Under the pieces are notes generated by a model. That model searched no databases, was not told the DNA's origin, and saw only the letters and a program-made list of their open reading frames with translations. Below are positions 43,563-52,297 of a stretch of DNA of 64,000 nt, in pieces. Each line of letters begins with the position of its first letter. The first letter of the stretch is position 1. The position numbers were made by a program, and so were the translations under genes. Source of the stretch: PALSA-1316 sp964499365 (GTDB taxonomy: Bacteria; Nitrospirota; Thermodesulfovibrionia; Thermodesulfovibrionales; UBA6898); assembly GCA_964499365.1 (NCBI GenBank), contig CAZCKU010000001.1, positions 62,001 through 126,000 of the forward strand, written 5' to 3'.

Positions 43563-45080
43563 ATGTCAGGATTCAACAGAAAGACTGCCGGTAACACTGT
43601 CGGAATACTCTCGGGCTGGATGTTGGCGTTGGTGGCCTTTGCTGCCGCAGTTGTCGGAGTCAGCTTTTCACCGGCAGATGCGGTTGATATCGTCATCAAC
43701 GGACAGCCTTACCAGCTCGACCAGGGGGGTCTCAGATTCGGTGCTGACGGCAGCATCACGGTCAACATGTCGAACCAGACCTATACCGGTAAGATCAGCG
43801 GCAAGGTTGATGTCCCGGGGGCAGAGGTGTTCCTCAAGTCTCCGGCCATTGAGACGGGCGTGGCCAAATACACCCGGGTGGACCGCTTCGGGAATTTTGT
43901 GTTTGATAACCTCCCTGACGGAACCTTCGACATCCTGCCTGTGCTGGATGGTTATACCTTCACCCACCCCATTGCCCAGGCAGACCAGCATGTTATTACC
44001 GGCGGATCGACCATTGCCAATCTGATTTTTTACGGGGTGAGCAATGCCGGAGACGGGACAGTCCCCTCCGCTCCGACGGCACCAAGCGGACTGACCTGCA
44101 CAGCGGTGAGCCAGACGCAGATCAACCTCGGGTGGACAGACAGCTCGAACAACGAAACCCAGTTCCGCATTTACCGGAACACGACAAATTCAAAGCCAGG
44201 CACCACCACGGGGACCACAAGTCCGAACGTAACCGGCTATAGTTCGACCGGACTTTCCGCCGGCACGACCTATTACTTCTGGGTCGAGGCATATAACAAT
44301 TACGGTGCAAGCACGGCAATGACCTGCAGCGCAGCGACACCGGCAACCGGCGGAAATCCTCCTGCAGCCCCGAGCGGCCTTGTCTGCACAGCGCTGAGTA
44401 CCTCTCAGATCAGCCTGAGCTGGACAGACAACTCGGCAGACGAGACGCAGTTCCGTATCTTCAGGAGCACAACCAATTCGAAGCCCGCCAGCGCCTCGGC
44501 CAGCACAAACGCCAATGTGGCCTACTACACGTCGACAGGTCTTGCCACCGGTACTACCTACTACCATTGGGTGGAGTCCTACAATGGGTATGGCTCGAGC
44601 AATGCCATAACCTGCAGCGCTGCGACGCAGTCGACCGTCCCCGGAGGCAATGGAAGCGGCCTGACAGCGGCCGACCCCAAGACCGTTACGCTTGGCACGC
44701 CGGTTATGTACGAGAGCCTCAATCCCGGGGCATCCAAGTACTACAAGTTTACGATTGATACGGCACGCCAGAATCTTAATATCGGCATGGCTTCAATAAA
44801 CCAGTCTGCCTCAGCCGACTGCAACATGCTCCTTTCGACAACCAGTGCTGACATTGACACGAAATATGCCTCCGTGCTCTCCCTGTATACAAACTCCAAT
44901 GCGTGGGGCGGCAATTACTCGTCCGGAAATCCTGCCACAACCATAGCGCGATTTTCACATTTAACATCGGGCGAGAGTTTAACGACCAAATCTCCCTACG
45001 CTACGACGGTGTACTATATCAAGATCAAGAACGAGGGAACCACTCAGGAGTTGTATAATCTCAGTGTGACCCAGCAGTAG
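43563..45080 (+). CDS. Exported fibronectin type III protein with N-terminal beta-sandwich and C-terminal PPC-like domain
   Basis: The 505 aa protein has a ribosome site aggaggt just before the ATG and a signal peptide ending around residue 40. A carboxypeptidase-regulatory-like sandwich (about 70-155; GKISGKVDVPGAEVFLK) is followed by two FN3 repeats (about 170-260 and 265-360), very alike (each has ETQFRI.R.TTNSKP and TYY.WVE.YN.YG). A terminal beta domain (about 375-505) resembles bacterial pre-peptidase C-terminal domains. It is likely an extracellular adhesin or matrix protein. A moderate terminator follows. Confidence 0.87.
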   Translation: MSGFNRKTAGNTVGILSGWMLALVAFAAAVVGVSFSPADAVDIVINGQPYQLDQGGLRFGADGSITVNMSNQTYTGKISGKVDVPGAEVFLKSPAIETGVAKYTRVDRFGNFVFDNLPDGTFDILPVLDGYTFTHPIAQADQHVITGGSTIANLIFYGVSNAGDGTVPSAPTAPSGLTCTAVSQTQINLGWTDSSNNETQFRIYRNTTNSKPGTTTGTTSPNVTGYSSTGLSAGTTYYFWVEAYNNYGASTAMTCSAATPATGGNPPAAPSGLVCTALSTSQISLSWTDNSADETQFRIFRSTTNSKPASASASTNANVAYYTSTGLATGTTYYHWVESYNGYGSSNAITCSAATQSTVPGGNGSGLTAADPKTVTLGTPVMYESLNPGASKYYKFTIDTARQNLNIGMASINQSASADCNMLLSTTSADIDTKYASVLSLYTNSNAWGGNYSSGNPATTIARFSHLTSGESLTTKSPYATTVYYIKIKNEGTTQELYNLSVTQQ

Positions 45081-45129
45081 GATAATCGAGTGATCTGACA
45101 CGAGACGTCTGAAGCAGCAGCTCATGAAA

Positions 45130-45150
45130 GGGGAGCCTGGCTCCCCTTAT
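45130..45150 (+). terminator. Probable intrinsic terminator
   Basis: A 7-bp GC stem, ggggagc (45130-45136) pairing with gctcccc (45140-45146), is followed by the broken T stretch ttatctta. It lies in the short gap between the FN3 gene and the foldase gene. Confidence 0.55.
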
Positions 45151-45176
45151 CTTATTAACAGAGGTTAGCGGATTCG

Positions 45177-46067
45177 ATGAGAAAGACAGTTTTGATTGCC
45201 GGGATGATGGTCACCCTGCTCACAGCGCAGGCAAGTGCGGACGATGTCATTGCAAAGATTGGCGAGAAGAAGATAACAGACCAGGAATTCACAAAGTTCG
45301 TAAATTCCTTTCCGCCCGACAGAAAGAAGTTTCTCGACGAGAATCTGGTGAGCAGGAAGACGATATTCGAGCGGATGGTACAGGTTGAGGTGGTTTCCGA
45401 GATCGCCAGAAAACAGGGGCTGGACAAGGAGCCGAAGGTCAGGGCCCAGCTGGACAACATACTGAAGGAGTATCTTGCCCAGGAGCTGCTCAAACGCGTC
45501 GGTGATGTGGAGCCGACAGAGGAGGATATCAGGCAGTACTATAAGGCGCATCCTGAGGAGTTTAAGACACCCGAGATGGTCAGGGCGCGCCATATACTTC
45601 TGAAAATACCAAAGACCTCCTCCAGTGCAGAGACGATTATCGAGCGCGCAAAGATGAAGGATAAGATCGAGTCCCTCCTGGCAAGACTCAAGGCAGGAGA
45701 GGACTTTGCGAAGCTTGCTTCCGAGAATTCCGACGACGCTGCCTCCAAACCGAAGGGGGGCGATCTCGGCTTCTTTCCGAAGGGAAAGATGGCCGCGCAG
45801 TTCGAGGCCAAGGCCTTTTCGATGAAGATCGGCGAGATGAGCGACGTGGTCGAGACGAATTACGGCTTTCATATTATCAGGGTCGAGGGCAGAAAAGAGG
45901 CCGGTGCCGAGCCGCTCGAGGCTATAAAAGACAAAGCAAAAGAGAAGGTGAAGTCCTTTGTGAAGAAGAGCAAGACGTCTGAATTCATGAACCAGGCGTA
46001 TAAGGATGCAGGAGTAGAGTTCTACATGGACAATATGAAACTGCCGCCGAAAGACGAGAAGAAATAA
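45177..46067 (+). CDS. Periplasmic parvulin-type peptidyl-prolyl isomerase (SurA/PrsA-like)
   Basis: The 296 aa protein has a signal peptide (residues 1-21), a helical chaperone part (25-120; VIAKIGEKKITDQEF) and a parvulin domain (about 130-235) with RARHILLK, LAGEDF-like spacing (RLKAGEDFAKLASENSDD), GGDLGFF and GFHIIRVEGR. This layout matches SurA-like and PrsA-like foldases that help outer-membrane or secreted proteins fold. It is next to genes for secreted proteins and a secretin. It has its own terminator at 46077. Confidence 0.93.
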   Translation: MRKTVLIAGMMVTLLTAQASADDVIAKIGEKKITDQEFTKFVNSFPPDRKKFLDENLVSRKTIFERMVQVEVVSEIARKQGLDKEPKVRAQLDNILKEYLAQELLKRVGDVEPTEEDIRQYYKAHPEEFKTPEMVRARHILLKIPKTSSSAETIIERAKMKDKIESLLARLKAGEDFAKLASENSDDAASKPKGGDLGFFPKGKMAAQFEAKAFSMKIGEMSDVVETNYGFHIIRVEGRKEAGAEPLEAIKDKAKEKVKSFVKKSKTSEFMNQAYKDAGVEFYMDNMKLPPKDEKK

Positions 46068-46076
46068 CACGATGAT

Positions 46077-46107
46077 ACCCCTGCCGTCTCGAACGGCAGG
46101 GGTTTAT
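46077..46107 (+). terminator. Intrinsic terminator after the foldase gene
   Basis: A perfect 10-bp stem, acccctgccg (46077-46086) pairing with cggcaggggt (46094-46103), has a seven-base loop and is followed by ttatt. Confidence 0.8.
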
Positions 46108-46190
46108 TCTCCTTCACTACCGTTCAGGATCAATAATCAGACGACCACCGCGAGTTGCTAAGGTGTTCATGAGTATAAAGACATTAAACG

Positions 46191-46273
46191 GAAAATCCCT
46201 CCTATCCTCCCTTTGCCAAAGGGAGGTATCATGCCCCTCTTTGGCAAAGAGGGGTGAGGGGAGATTTTTGAAA
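46191..46273 (+). repeat. Dispersed double-hairpin repeat, copy 1
   Basis: This intergenic copy begins gaaaatccctcct and ends gagatttttgaaa. It has two perfect 9-bp hairpins in tandem: cctcccttt/aaagggagg (46206-46226) and cccctcttt/aaagagggg (46234-46254). A second copy, with extra sequence in the loop of the second hairpin, lies at 55776-55909 inside gspK. It sits between the foldase terminator and the GNAT gene. Confidence 0.85.
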
Positions 46274-46301
46274 GTGTCAGCTTGCTTATGTACATATTAG
46301 T

Positions 46302-47243
46302 ATGACAACCCCTGAATCACCATTAACCATCCGCGCTGCCTCAGAGGGAGACGGCCCTGCCATTACCGGACTCTTCAGTCAGGTGTTTCATAAGGAGATG
46401 TCCCCTGAGCAATGGGCCTGGAAATACCGGATGCCGCTGCACCACCAAGTTTTTGCTGCAGTTGCCACAGACGGGGAAGGCGGTATTATCGGCCATGTGG
46501 GTGCCGTACCCCTTATCGGCGTTCGCCGCGGACAGGATATGCCTGCATGGCAGCTCGTTGATGCCATGGTTGCCTCCGGCTTCAGAGGGAAGGACATCTT
46601 CAGGGGCCTTCTCCGCCACGTGGGACGTTCGATAGAATCTATCAGCAGCCAGGCTGTTATCTATGCCTTTGCAGGGCCGGATTCCACGAAGATCGGACTC
46701 AAGAAGGGGATTTTGGCTGACAAGGCCCGGGTAAGCTGTTATCTCCTGAAGACCCCGGCAGTCACATCCCCCGGATTCGGCTGGTCGCTGGAGCCCGTCT
46801 CTTTTGTCGATAGCCGTCTGGCAACCCTCTGGAGGAGGCGGGCAGGTGATTTGACAGCGTTTACGCAGAGAGATGGCGACTATCTGACCTGGCGCTATGC
46901 CCTGAACCCCTTTCACCGCTACAGCGTCGCGGTTGTCAGGCATCTGTACCGGTCTGTCGGCTGGCTGATCTGGAGGCAGGACGACGACGGAATCAAGCTT
47001 GTCGATTACTGCGTCAAGGCCTCTCATTTCGGCCCTGCCGTCGCTCTGCTTGCACGATACGCCGCACCTGAGCAGATACGCTTTTGGGGGCCGGACCCCC
47101 TCATAGCCGCTGCCAGGCTGCCGCTGACGGTCGAGGAGACACCGGTCTGTCTGATGCTGCTCAACACAGGGGATGAGAAGCAGATTCCCCGCGGTATGGG
47201 AGAGGATTATCTGTATACCATGGGAGACGCTGACATTTATTGA
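46302..47243 (+). CDS. GNAT-fold acyltransferase-like protein
   Basis: The 313 aa protein starts ITIRAASEGD-like (LTIRAASEGDGPAITGLF) with MSPEQWAWKYR, then a central acetyl-CoA loop-like stretch (VASGFRGKDIFRGLLRH), as in the GNAT-like proteins found beside exopolysaccharide and exosortase loci. A second domain (about 165-313) has DGDYLTWRY and repeats the GNAT topology. The substrate is unknown; it could acylate a sugar or a protein. It converges on the radical SAM gene and has no plus-strand partner. Confidence 0.8.
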   Translation: MTTPESPLTIRAASEGDGPAITGLFSQVFHKEMSPEQWAWKYRMPLHHQVFAAVATDGEGGIIGHVGAVPLIGVRRGQDMPAWQLVDAMVASGFRGKDIFRGLLRHVGRSIESISSQAVIYAFAGPDSTKIGLKKGILADKARVSCYLLKTPAVTSPGFGWSLEPVSFVDSRLATLWRRRAGDLTAFTQRDGDYLTWRYALNPFHRYSVAVVRHLYRSVGWLIWRQDDDGIKLVDYCVKASHFGPAVALLARYAAPEQIRFWGPDPLIAAARLPLTVEETPVCLMLLNTGDEKQIPRGMGEDYLYTMGDADIY

Positions 47244-47285
47244 ACTCAGCCCCGCGGGGCCCGGGGAGCGCAGGAGTTCCGGTCT

Positions 47286-48344
47286 TCAGGGGGTAAGGTT
47301 CTTTCCCCTGACATAGGAATATTGCCACGCAGTCTTCCGCACGGTGCAGTCAAGCCCTTCATCATACGTGATCACCGGAATTGCGTTATACCATGAGTTG
47401 CAGTCGCCGCAGAGGGGTATTTCAGCCTGACGGTTTGCTGCATCGAGAGCGCGGTACGAAATGAATTTATCTCCGTTCCATATCTCCTGCAATGAGGAAT
47501 TCACGGCATTTCCCATCCGGCCGTCATTAAACCAGTCTTCGCAGCAGAGCCCCACGTCGCCGTTCCAGAAGACCACCATCATCGATGTCAGCATATAGCA
47601 GGGCACACGGCTGATGGCAGGCATTTCCCTGGCCAGGGCATTGTCTCTGCTGCCAACCGGCCTCATCGGAGAAACCATGACTTCGTCGACCTTGTCTACC
47701 CAGAATTTCACAAAGTCAGGGACATCGGGTATCATTTCATCCTGCATCGTCATATTCACCATGGTCCTGACCCTCTGCTGCTTCCTCTGAGTTTCTTCAA
47801 GAAAGTTAAGCACATTGCCGACCACACGGTCATAGTCAGCGCCGCAACGGTATTTGTTGAACGCATCCCTGTTGGTACCATCGATGCTGAAGCCGATCCA
47901 GGATATGCCGGCATCGAGGATCCGGGGTGTCATCTGGCGGTCCAGGAGCACCCCATTGGTCAGGAATCCTATATCGAGACCCCGGGAGGCCCCCTGCGCA
48001 AGTATCGACGGGAGGTCCCTGTGCAGAAGCGGCTCCCCGGCTCCATGCAGTGCTACCCAGGGTCTGTGCGTATTGAGCTCGGCTATTTCATCCAGCAGCC
48101 GCACGGCAAGGGATGTCTGCATATAACCCTTTTCGCGGCGCCGCTGGACCAGCGGGCTATGGAAATTACACATGGAGCAGCGCAGGTTGCAATGGTTGGT
48201 GAGCTCCAGAAAGAAGGTCCGCGGCGCGGGGATCTGCATGACGCCGCTGACCCCTGCGGTAAGCTCAGGCGAGCCGCTGCCTCGGGACCTGCCTGTTGAA
48301 AGCATTCTTCTTATTCTATTGACCAGCGTCATATTTTTCGACAA
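47286..48344 (-). CDS. Radical SAM/SPASM domain protein
   Basis: The 352 aa protein has the radical SAM cluster motif CNLRCSMC (Cys52, Cys56, Cys59), then HGAGEPLLHRDLP and the SAM strand IGFSIDG. The SPASM-type C-terminal cysteines include CC in VGLCCEDWFND, then CGDC (around residue 320). Such enzymes modify peptides or small metabolites; those in polysaccharide loci often have unknown roles. The start overlaps the methyltransferase upstream by 29 bases, so it is coupled with it. Confidence 0.91.
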   Translation of the reverse strand: MSKNMTLVNRIRRMLSTGRSRGSGSPELTAGVSGVMQIPAPRTFFLELTNHCNLRCSMCNFHSPLVQRRREKGYMQTSLAVRLLDEIAELNTHRPWVALHGAGEPLLHRDLPSILAQGASRGLDIGFLTNGVLLDRQMTPRILDAGISWIGFSIDGTNRDAFNKYRCGADYDRVVGNVLNFLEETQRKQQRVRTMVNMTMQDEMIPDVPDFVKFWVDKVDEVMVSPMRPVGSRDNALAREMPAISRVPCYMLTSMMVVFWNGDVGLCCEDWFNDGRMGNAVNSSLQEIWNGDKFISYRALDAANRQAEIPLCGDCNSWYNAIPVITYDEGLDCTVRKTAWQYSYVRGKNLTP

Positions 48345-49257
48345 ATGACCTCAGTTTTTTAAGGATGGGTGCCCTTCGGCCCAGCTTGAGAAGAACGGTG
48401 TCGCTGCTGTTCAGAACCCCCTTTTTGTATGCAATGTCCCTGTTCGCCTTCCACAATTCAGCATTTCCCGCCTCCAGCGCAATGCCGGCAAGCAGCACAA
48501 GAAAGTTCTCATTATCGGGCCGGAGCGAAGCCGCTTTTTCAGCATGAAAAATACCGTATTCCGGGGGGGCTCCGAGGAGAAAAATATTCTTTGCAAAATG
48601 GAAATGAGACAGGGCAGCATGGTCCGGGTTCATATAATCAAAATTATTGTCGGCGGACCTGACGACACGAAAGGTGAAGCTGTCTTCCCAATAATATTGC
48701 ACACAGGAGACATTAAGAAAAGTGCGGAGGGCGCTCGCCTCAAGCCTTTTCGATCTCCAGACGGCATGCAGCAGGGCATTCAGATAGGGTGATTCGATGA
48801 ACTGCCGTCTCTCAAAGACCAGTTCGCCGCCGGCATCGTCGATAAGCCACTGGTGGGACGGGTAGCCTGCAAAAAACTCTGACCACTTCCTGGGTGTCTC
48901 GATAAAACCCCTCCTGCCGACACGCATCAATTCCCGGCAAGCAGTCTCAGGGTCCAGGACGTGCTCAAGAACGTGTGAACAGTAGATGAAGTCGATGGAT
49001 TTATCAGCGAAGGGCAGGCAGTGGATGTCCGCAGGCACATAGCGGTCTCTCAGTTCCGGAGGTATGGGCTGCCCGCCGCGGTGCACGCCGTCGGTCAGAT
49101 CAGAATCGACGATGAAGTCGGCCCGGGCAAGAGGGTTGTGGCCTCCTCCGATATCAAGGACCTTGTCGCCCGGACGAATGCCGAAGGCCTCAATAAGCGC
49201 CGCGTGATCATACGTCGGATAGACCCTCCCGAAGAAATTGGAAAGCCTGTCAGTCAT
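48316..49257 (-). CDS. SAM-dependent methyltransferase with C-terminal extension
   Basis: The 313 aa protein has KVLDIGGGHNPL (motif I), VDSDL and FADKSIDFIYCSHVLEHVLDP, a Methyltransf_11 core in residues 1-180. The C-terminal half (residues 180-313) contains a TPR-like helical stretch (ENFLVLLAGIALEAGNAELWKANRD). It is in a minus-strand unit with the acyltransferase-like gene upstream and the radical SAM gene downstream. It probably modifies a polysaccharide or lipid exported by the second Wzm/Wzt pair (inference). Confidence 0.86.
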   Translation of the reverse strand: MTDRLSNFFGRVYPTYDHAALIEAFGIRPGDKVLDIGGGHNPLARADFIVDSDLTDGVHRGGQPIPPELRDRYVPADIHCLPFADKSIDFIYCSHVLEHVLDPETACRELMRVGRRGFIETPRKWSEFFAGYPSHQWLIDDAGGELVFERRQFIESPYLNALLHAVWRSKRLEASALRTFLNVSCVQYYWEDSFTFRVVRSADNNFDYMNPDHAALSHFHFAKNIFLLGAPPEYGIFHAEKAASLRPDNENFLVLLAGIALEAGNAELWKANRDIAYKKGVLNSSDTVLLKLGRRAPILKKLRSFVEKYDAGQ

Positions 49258-49307
49258 GCAGCGATGGCCCGTCTGTTCATGTATGTATTATAAATAACGG
49301 ATTGCCT

Positions 49308-50252
49308 TTATATCATGTCCTTGAGGAGGAACCATCCGAACCAGGACCCGGGGGCCCTGCACACGACTGCCTCCAGTTCAGAGGCCCACTGCTGCAGGTC
49401 AAGGGGATCAGGAAAGCGGACGACCGGTGATACGGAAACACGGTATGGCGTGTCGATTTCCTCTGCATACGAAAAGACAAAGGCTGCAGGGGCTGCTGCC
49501 TCCTGCCGGATTTTCAGTGCCCCGGCCGGCACCCAGAACTCTTCATTGAACATCCTGACCCGCTGTCCGCGTCCCTGGTACCCAGGGATGTCAGCCAGCA
49601 TAAGTACGGTATAACCATTCTTTATCAGTTCGACGGCTTTGCCGACGGTGCCGCCCTCGTTGGTAAAAACGACGGGCATCACCGCAGATAGGGCATCCGC
49701 GCTCCGGATAACGCTTCCCTGCATGACCGCGTTTTTTCGCTTGTCCGACCGCGGATCAACCATCATGAAGGCCGTCTTCTGCCCGGAAAGGTGCAGCGCC
49801 CAGAGTATCATGAAATAGTACGTTGTATGGCCGGAGATCAGGAGCATCGGACCGTTTTCCTGAATCATAGCCGAGATCCGCCGTATCGGTTCCTGGTCGA
49901 TGATCTGGTGTATGGCCTGCCCCTGTTTTCGGGACAGCCAGGTGTTTTCAAGTTCGAGGCGCGTTTCAAGCCTGAAAAAATCGTTGATGACAGTCGCCGC
50001 CTGCGGTCGTTCAAGCTGCAGGTATCTCATCGCCGCGTCAATGCCTGAGGGTGCAGCCGGGAAGTCGAACAGGTACGAGGTATGCCGGTCCAGGGGCTTT
50101 CCCAGCGTTCCGGTTCTCCTGAGCAGGGCATAGGCTTTTTCGGGGGGAAGCAGGCTGATCAGCGGTGTCAGTATGCGGTAGTTGGCAAGAAGACAGCCCT
50201 TGTACAGCAAGGATGCAGACGGGTCGTTTCGTCTGTCCGTCAGATCTCCCAC
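49308..50252 (-). CDS. LpxL/HtrB-like lysophospholipid acyltransferase-family protein, non-canonical active site
   Basis: The 314 aa protein shares the layout of lipid A late acyltransferases: an N-terminal region, then LLISGHTTYYFM (where the family has a His-x4-acid motif), MVDPRSDKRKNAVM, ADIPGYQGRGQRVRMFNEEFWVPAGAL and a C-terminal PGSWFGW. The residue five after the His is Phe instead of Asp/Glu, so either another acid serves or the reaction differs. It overlaps the Wzt gene by 13 bases, so acylation tied to the exported molecule is plausible. Confidence 0.75.
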   Translation of the reverse strand: MGDLTDRRNDPSASLLYKGCLLANYRILTPLISLLPPEKAYALLRRTGTLGKPLDRHTSYLFDFPAAPSGIDAAMRYLQLERPQAATVINDFFRLETRLELENTWLSRKQGQAIHQIIDQEPIRRISAMIQENGPMLLISGHTTYYFMILWALHLSGQKTAFMMVDPRSDKRKNAVMQGSVIRSADALSAVMPVVFTNEGGTVGKAVELIKNGYTVLMLADIPGYQGRGQRVRMFNEEFWVPAGALKIRQEAAAPAAFVFSYAEEIDTPYRVSVSPVVRFPDPLDLQQWASELEAVVCRAPGSWFGWFLLKDMI

Positions 50253-51403
50253 GTGTGTTCCATGTAGACGATGCCCAGTTCACGCCGCTGGTTCAGGACG
50301 GTTATTAAGGGAGACGTCGCTATATGATAGGGCAGAAGCCCGGTATCATCTTCAAGGGCCACCCTGAAGAAATAGAGACCGTTCAGGAGGTTGAAACTCG
50401 GGATATGGATCCTCATCTTCATGCCGTCCCTGAACTGGATAGGCTCATAGCCGTCGAAAAGGGTCATGGTCGCGTAGCAGGTCTCATCGTCGTTTCGCAT
50501 GACGGCAAAGGCGAGGTGGCCGGAGACAGGCCTTTGCGCGCCAACTTCAATGTCGATGAACAGTTCCCCGAACTCCCGGATCGTGGTGACCTGCTGTCCG
50601 CTGCTGTCGACGACCGACAGTGCCCTGATCCTGAGAGGAGATTCCGGTATCTCTTCCCGCGTGTCCAGGGTCATCGCGTCTTTGCCCCGAAGATAGTTCT
50701 GGTAACCGGTCGTTACCTCCCCTGTCTTCCCGAGCATGCGCGTCGAGCCGTGATCGATCCAGAGCGTTGTCCTGCAGAGTTCCTGTATATGATAGAGGCT
50801 GTGCGAACAGAAGACGATCGTCTTTCCGTCATCCCTGAAACGGGTCATGCGGTCGATGCACTTCTTCTGGAAATGCTGGTCGCCGACCGAGAGCGCCTCA
50901 TCGACGATCAGGATGTCAGGGTTGACACTGGTGGCGATCGAAAAGGCAAGCCGCACGTACATGCCCGAGGAATAGGTCTTGACCGGCCGGGAGATCGAGT
51001 CTCCAAGTTCTGAAAATTCGATGATCCGCTGTTTGCGTTCATCGATCTCCTCTTTGGTCAGGCCCATCAGGTACGCGTTCAGATAGATATTTTCGTCCCC
51101 GGTCAACTCCGGGTTGAACCCTGCCCCGAGTTCAAGCAGTGCCGCAACCCTGCCGGCCATCGCCACGCTGCCGGAGGTCGGCTTCAGCGTACGCGCCAGC
51201 AGCTTCATGAGGGTGCTCTTCCCGGCGCCGTTTTCTCCAATGATGCCGAAGGTCGTTCCCTGGGGAACCGAAAAGGACATCGTATCGAGTGCGACAAATT
51301 CGGTATGAAAAGGCCGCCTCAGGAGGATCTCCTTCAGCCGGTCCGCAGGAGCCCGGTAAATCCGGTAGACCTTCCTGACATCCCTGACGTCGATCGCGAT
51401 CAT
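50240..51403 (-). CDS. Polysaccharide-export ABC ATPase, Wzt-like (second system)
   Basis: The 387 aa protein is read from the ATG at 51403, in an ATGA overlap with the permease gene; the frame is open upstream to 51589, but that is permease sequence. Walker A GENGAGKST is at 56-64, signature YSSGMYVRLAF, Walker B ILIVDEAL. A Wzt-type carbohydrate-binding beta-sandwich (about 245-387; MKMRIHIPSFNLLNGLYFF) follows. Unlike the first Wzt (16031), it has no sulfotransferase domain. Confidence 0.93.
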   Translation of the reverse strand: MIAIDVRDVRKVYRIYRAPADRLKEILLRRPFHTEFVALDTMSFSVPQGTTFGIIGENGAGKSTLMKLLARTLKPTSGSVAMAGRVAALLELGAGFNPELTGDENIYLNAYLMGLTKEEIDERKQRIIEFSELGDSISRPVKTYSSGMYVRLAFSIATSVNPDILIVDEALSVGDQHFQKKCIDRMTRFRDDGKTIVFCSHSLYHIQELCRTTLWIDHGSTRMLGKTGEVTTGYQNYLRGKDAMTLDTREEIPESPLRIRALSVVDSSGQQVTTIREFGELFIDIEVGAQRPVSGHLAFAVMRNDDETCYATMTLFDGYEPIQFRDGMKMRIHIPSFNLLNGLYFFRVALEDDTGLLPYHIATSPLITVLNQRRELGIVYMEHTWEI

Positions 51404-52221
51404 AGCCAGTCCGCAAACTCTGCCTTCAGCTTGGTGAAGATGAAGGCCCCGAAGATATAGAATCCTGCTGTCCACGCAAGAGACAGCCCGGGCATATGCC
51501 AGGGTGAGATTGTGCCGCTGATGAACAGGGAGTGATACATCGAAATAAAGGGGAAGAGGGGATTGATATACATCAGGTCTGCTGCCCACGCAGGGAGCAT
51601 GGAGGTCTCATAAAAAATGGGGGTTGCATACACCCAGATACTGACGATGATCTGTACGACCTGGAGGATGTCCCGGAAGAAGACCGAGAAGGCCGAACAG
51701 AGAAAGGCCAGGCCGATCGTGAAGAATATCTGCAGGAGCAGGATGAAGGGCAGTATAAGCAGGATCTGCCAGAGCCCCTCCGTGAAGATCCTGAACGCTG
51801 CCAGCAGGAGCAGGGCCAGACCGAAATTGATAAACGGCGCCAGCACTGCCTTTGCGGTCAGGATCTCGGTTGGGAAGTAGGTCTTCTGGATAAGGTTCGC
51901 GTTTTCGATCAGGGCGGACGTGCCCCGTGATAAACCGTCAGCCAGTATGATCCACGGAAAGATGCCTGCCATGATGTAGACGGCAGAGGCCCCCGTGCCT
52001 TGTCCGGTGCCTACCCGGAGTTTGAATATGTACACAAAGACGACCAGATAGATGAAGACCATCAGGATCGGATGGATAAAATGCCAGAACAGTCCGCCGA
52101 CAGATCCTGCAAACCTTCCCTTGACCTCTCGCAGGACCATCTGATGCAGAATGTTCCGGTACTGGTAGAGATTCTTCAGGACTTCCCAGGGGGATTCGGT
52201 GATTTCTCTAAGATAGCGCAT
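51400..52221 (-). CDS. ABC-2 type polysaccharide export permease (Wzm-like, second system)
   Basis: The 273 aa permease has about six helices, N-terminal YRNILHQMVLREVKGRFAGS and FWHFIHPILMVFIYL, then a C-terminal SIWVYATPIFYETSML and INPLFPFISMYHSLF, all standard for Wzm. It heads the minus-strand unit Wzm-Wzt-acyltransferase-methyltransferase-radical SAM. It starts 77 bases after the end of gspN. Confidence 0.93.
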   Translation of the reverse strand: MRYLREITESPWEVLKNLYQYRNILHQMVLREVKGRFAGSVGGLFWHFIHPILMVFIYLVVFVYIFKLRVGTGQGTGASAVYIMAGIFPWIILADGLSRGTSALIENANLIQKTYFPTEILTAKAVLAPFINFGLALLLLAAFRIFTEGLWQILLILPFILLLQIFFTIGLAFLCSAFSVFFRDILQVVQIIVSIWVYATPIFYETSMLPAWAADLMYINPLFPFISMYHSLFISGTISPWHMPGLSLAWTAGFYIFGAFIFTKLKAEFADWL

Positions 52222-52297
52222 GCTTATGAGGGTTTTCTTCGCATAGGATCAGCCATATTTTATGCCATGTTTTGAGGAATTGTAAACACGGTGACGC

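Noticed and set aside
41423..45080. PEP-CTERM/exosortase system, suggested by exopolysaccharide genes and a GNAT-like protein.
   Set aside because: No PEP-CTERM-like tail on the exported proteins and no exosortase gene seen in the window.
45165..46070. Minus-strand open frame of 301 codons opposite the foldase gene.
   Set aside because: Leu/His-rich shadow of the parvulin gene; no plausible start signal.
47244..47285. A bidirectional terminator between the GNAT and radical SAM genes (palindrome gccccgcggggc).
   Set aside because: The palindrome has no loop or T-run on either side, so it is not a convincing terminator.
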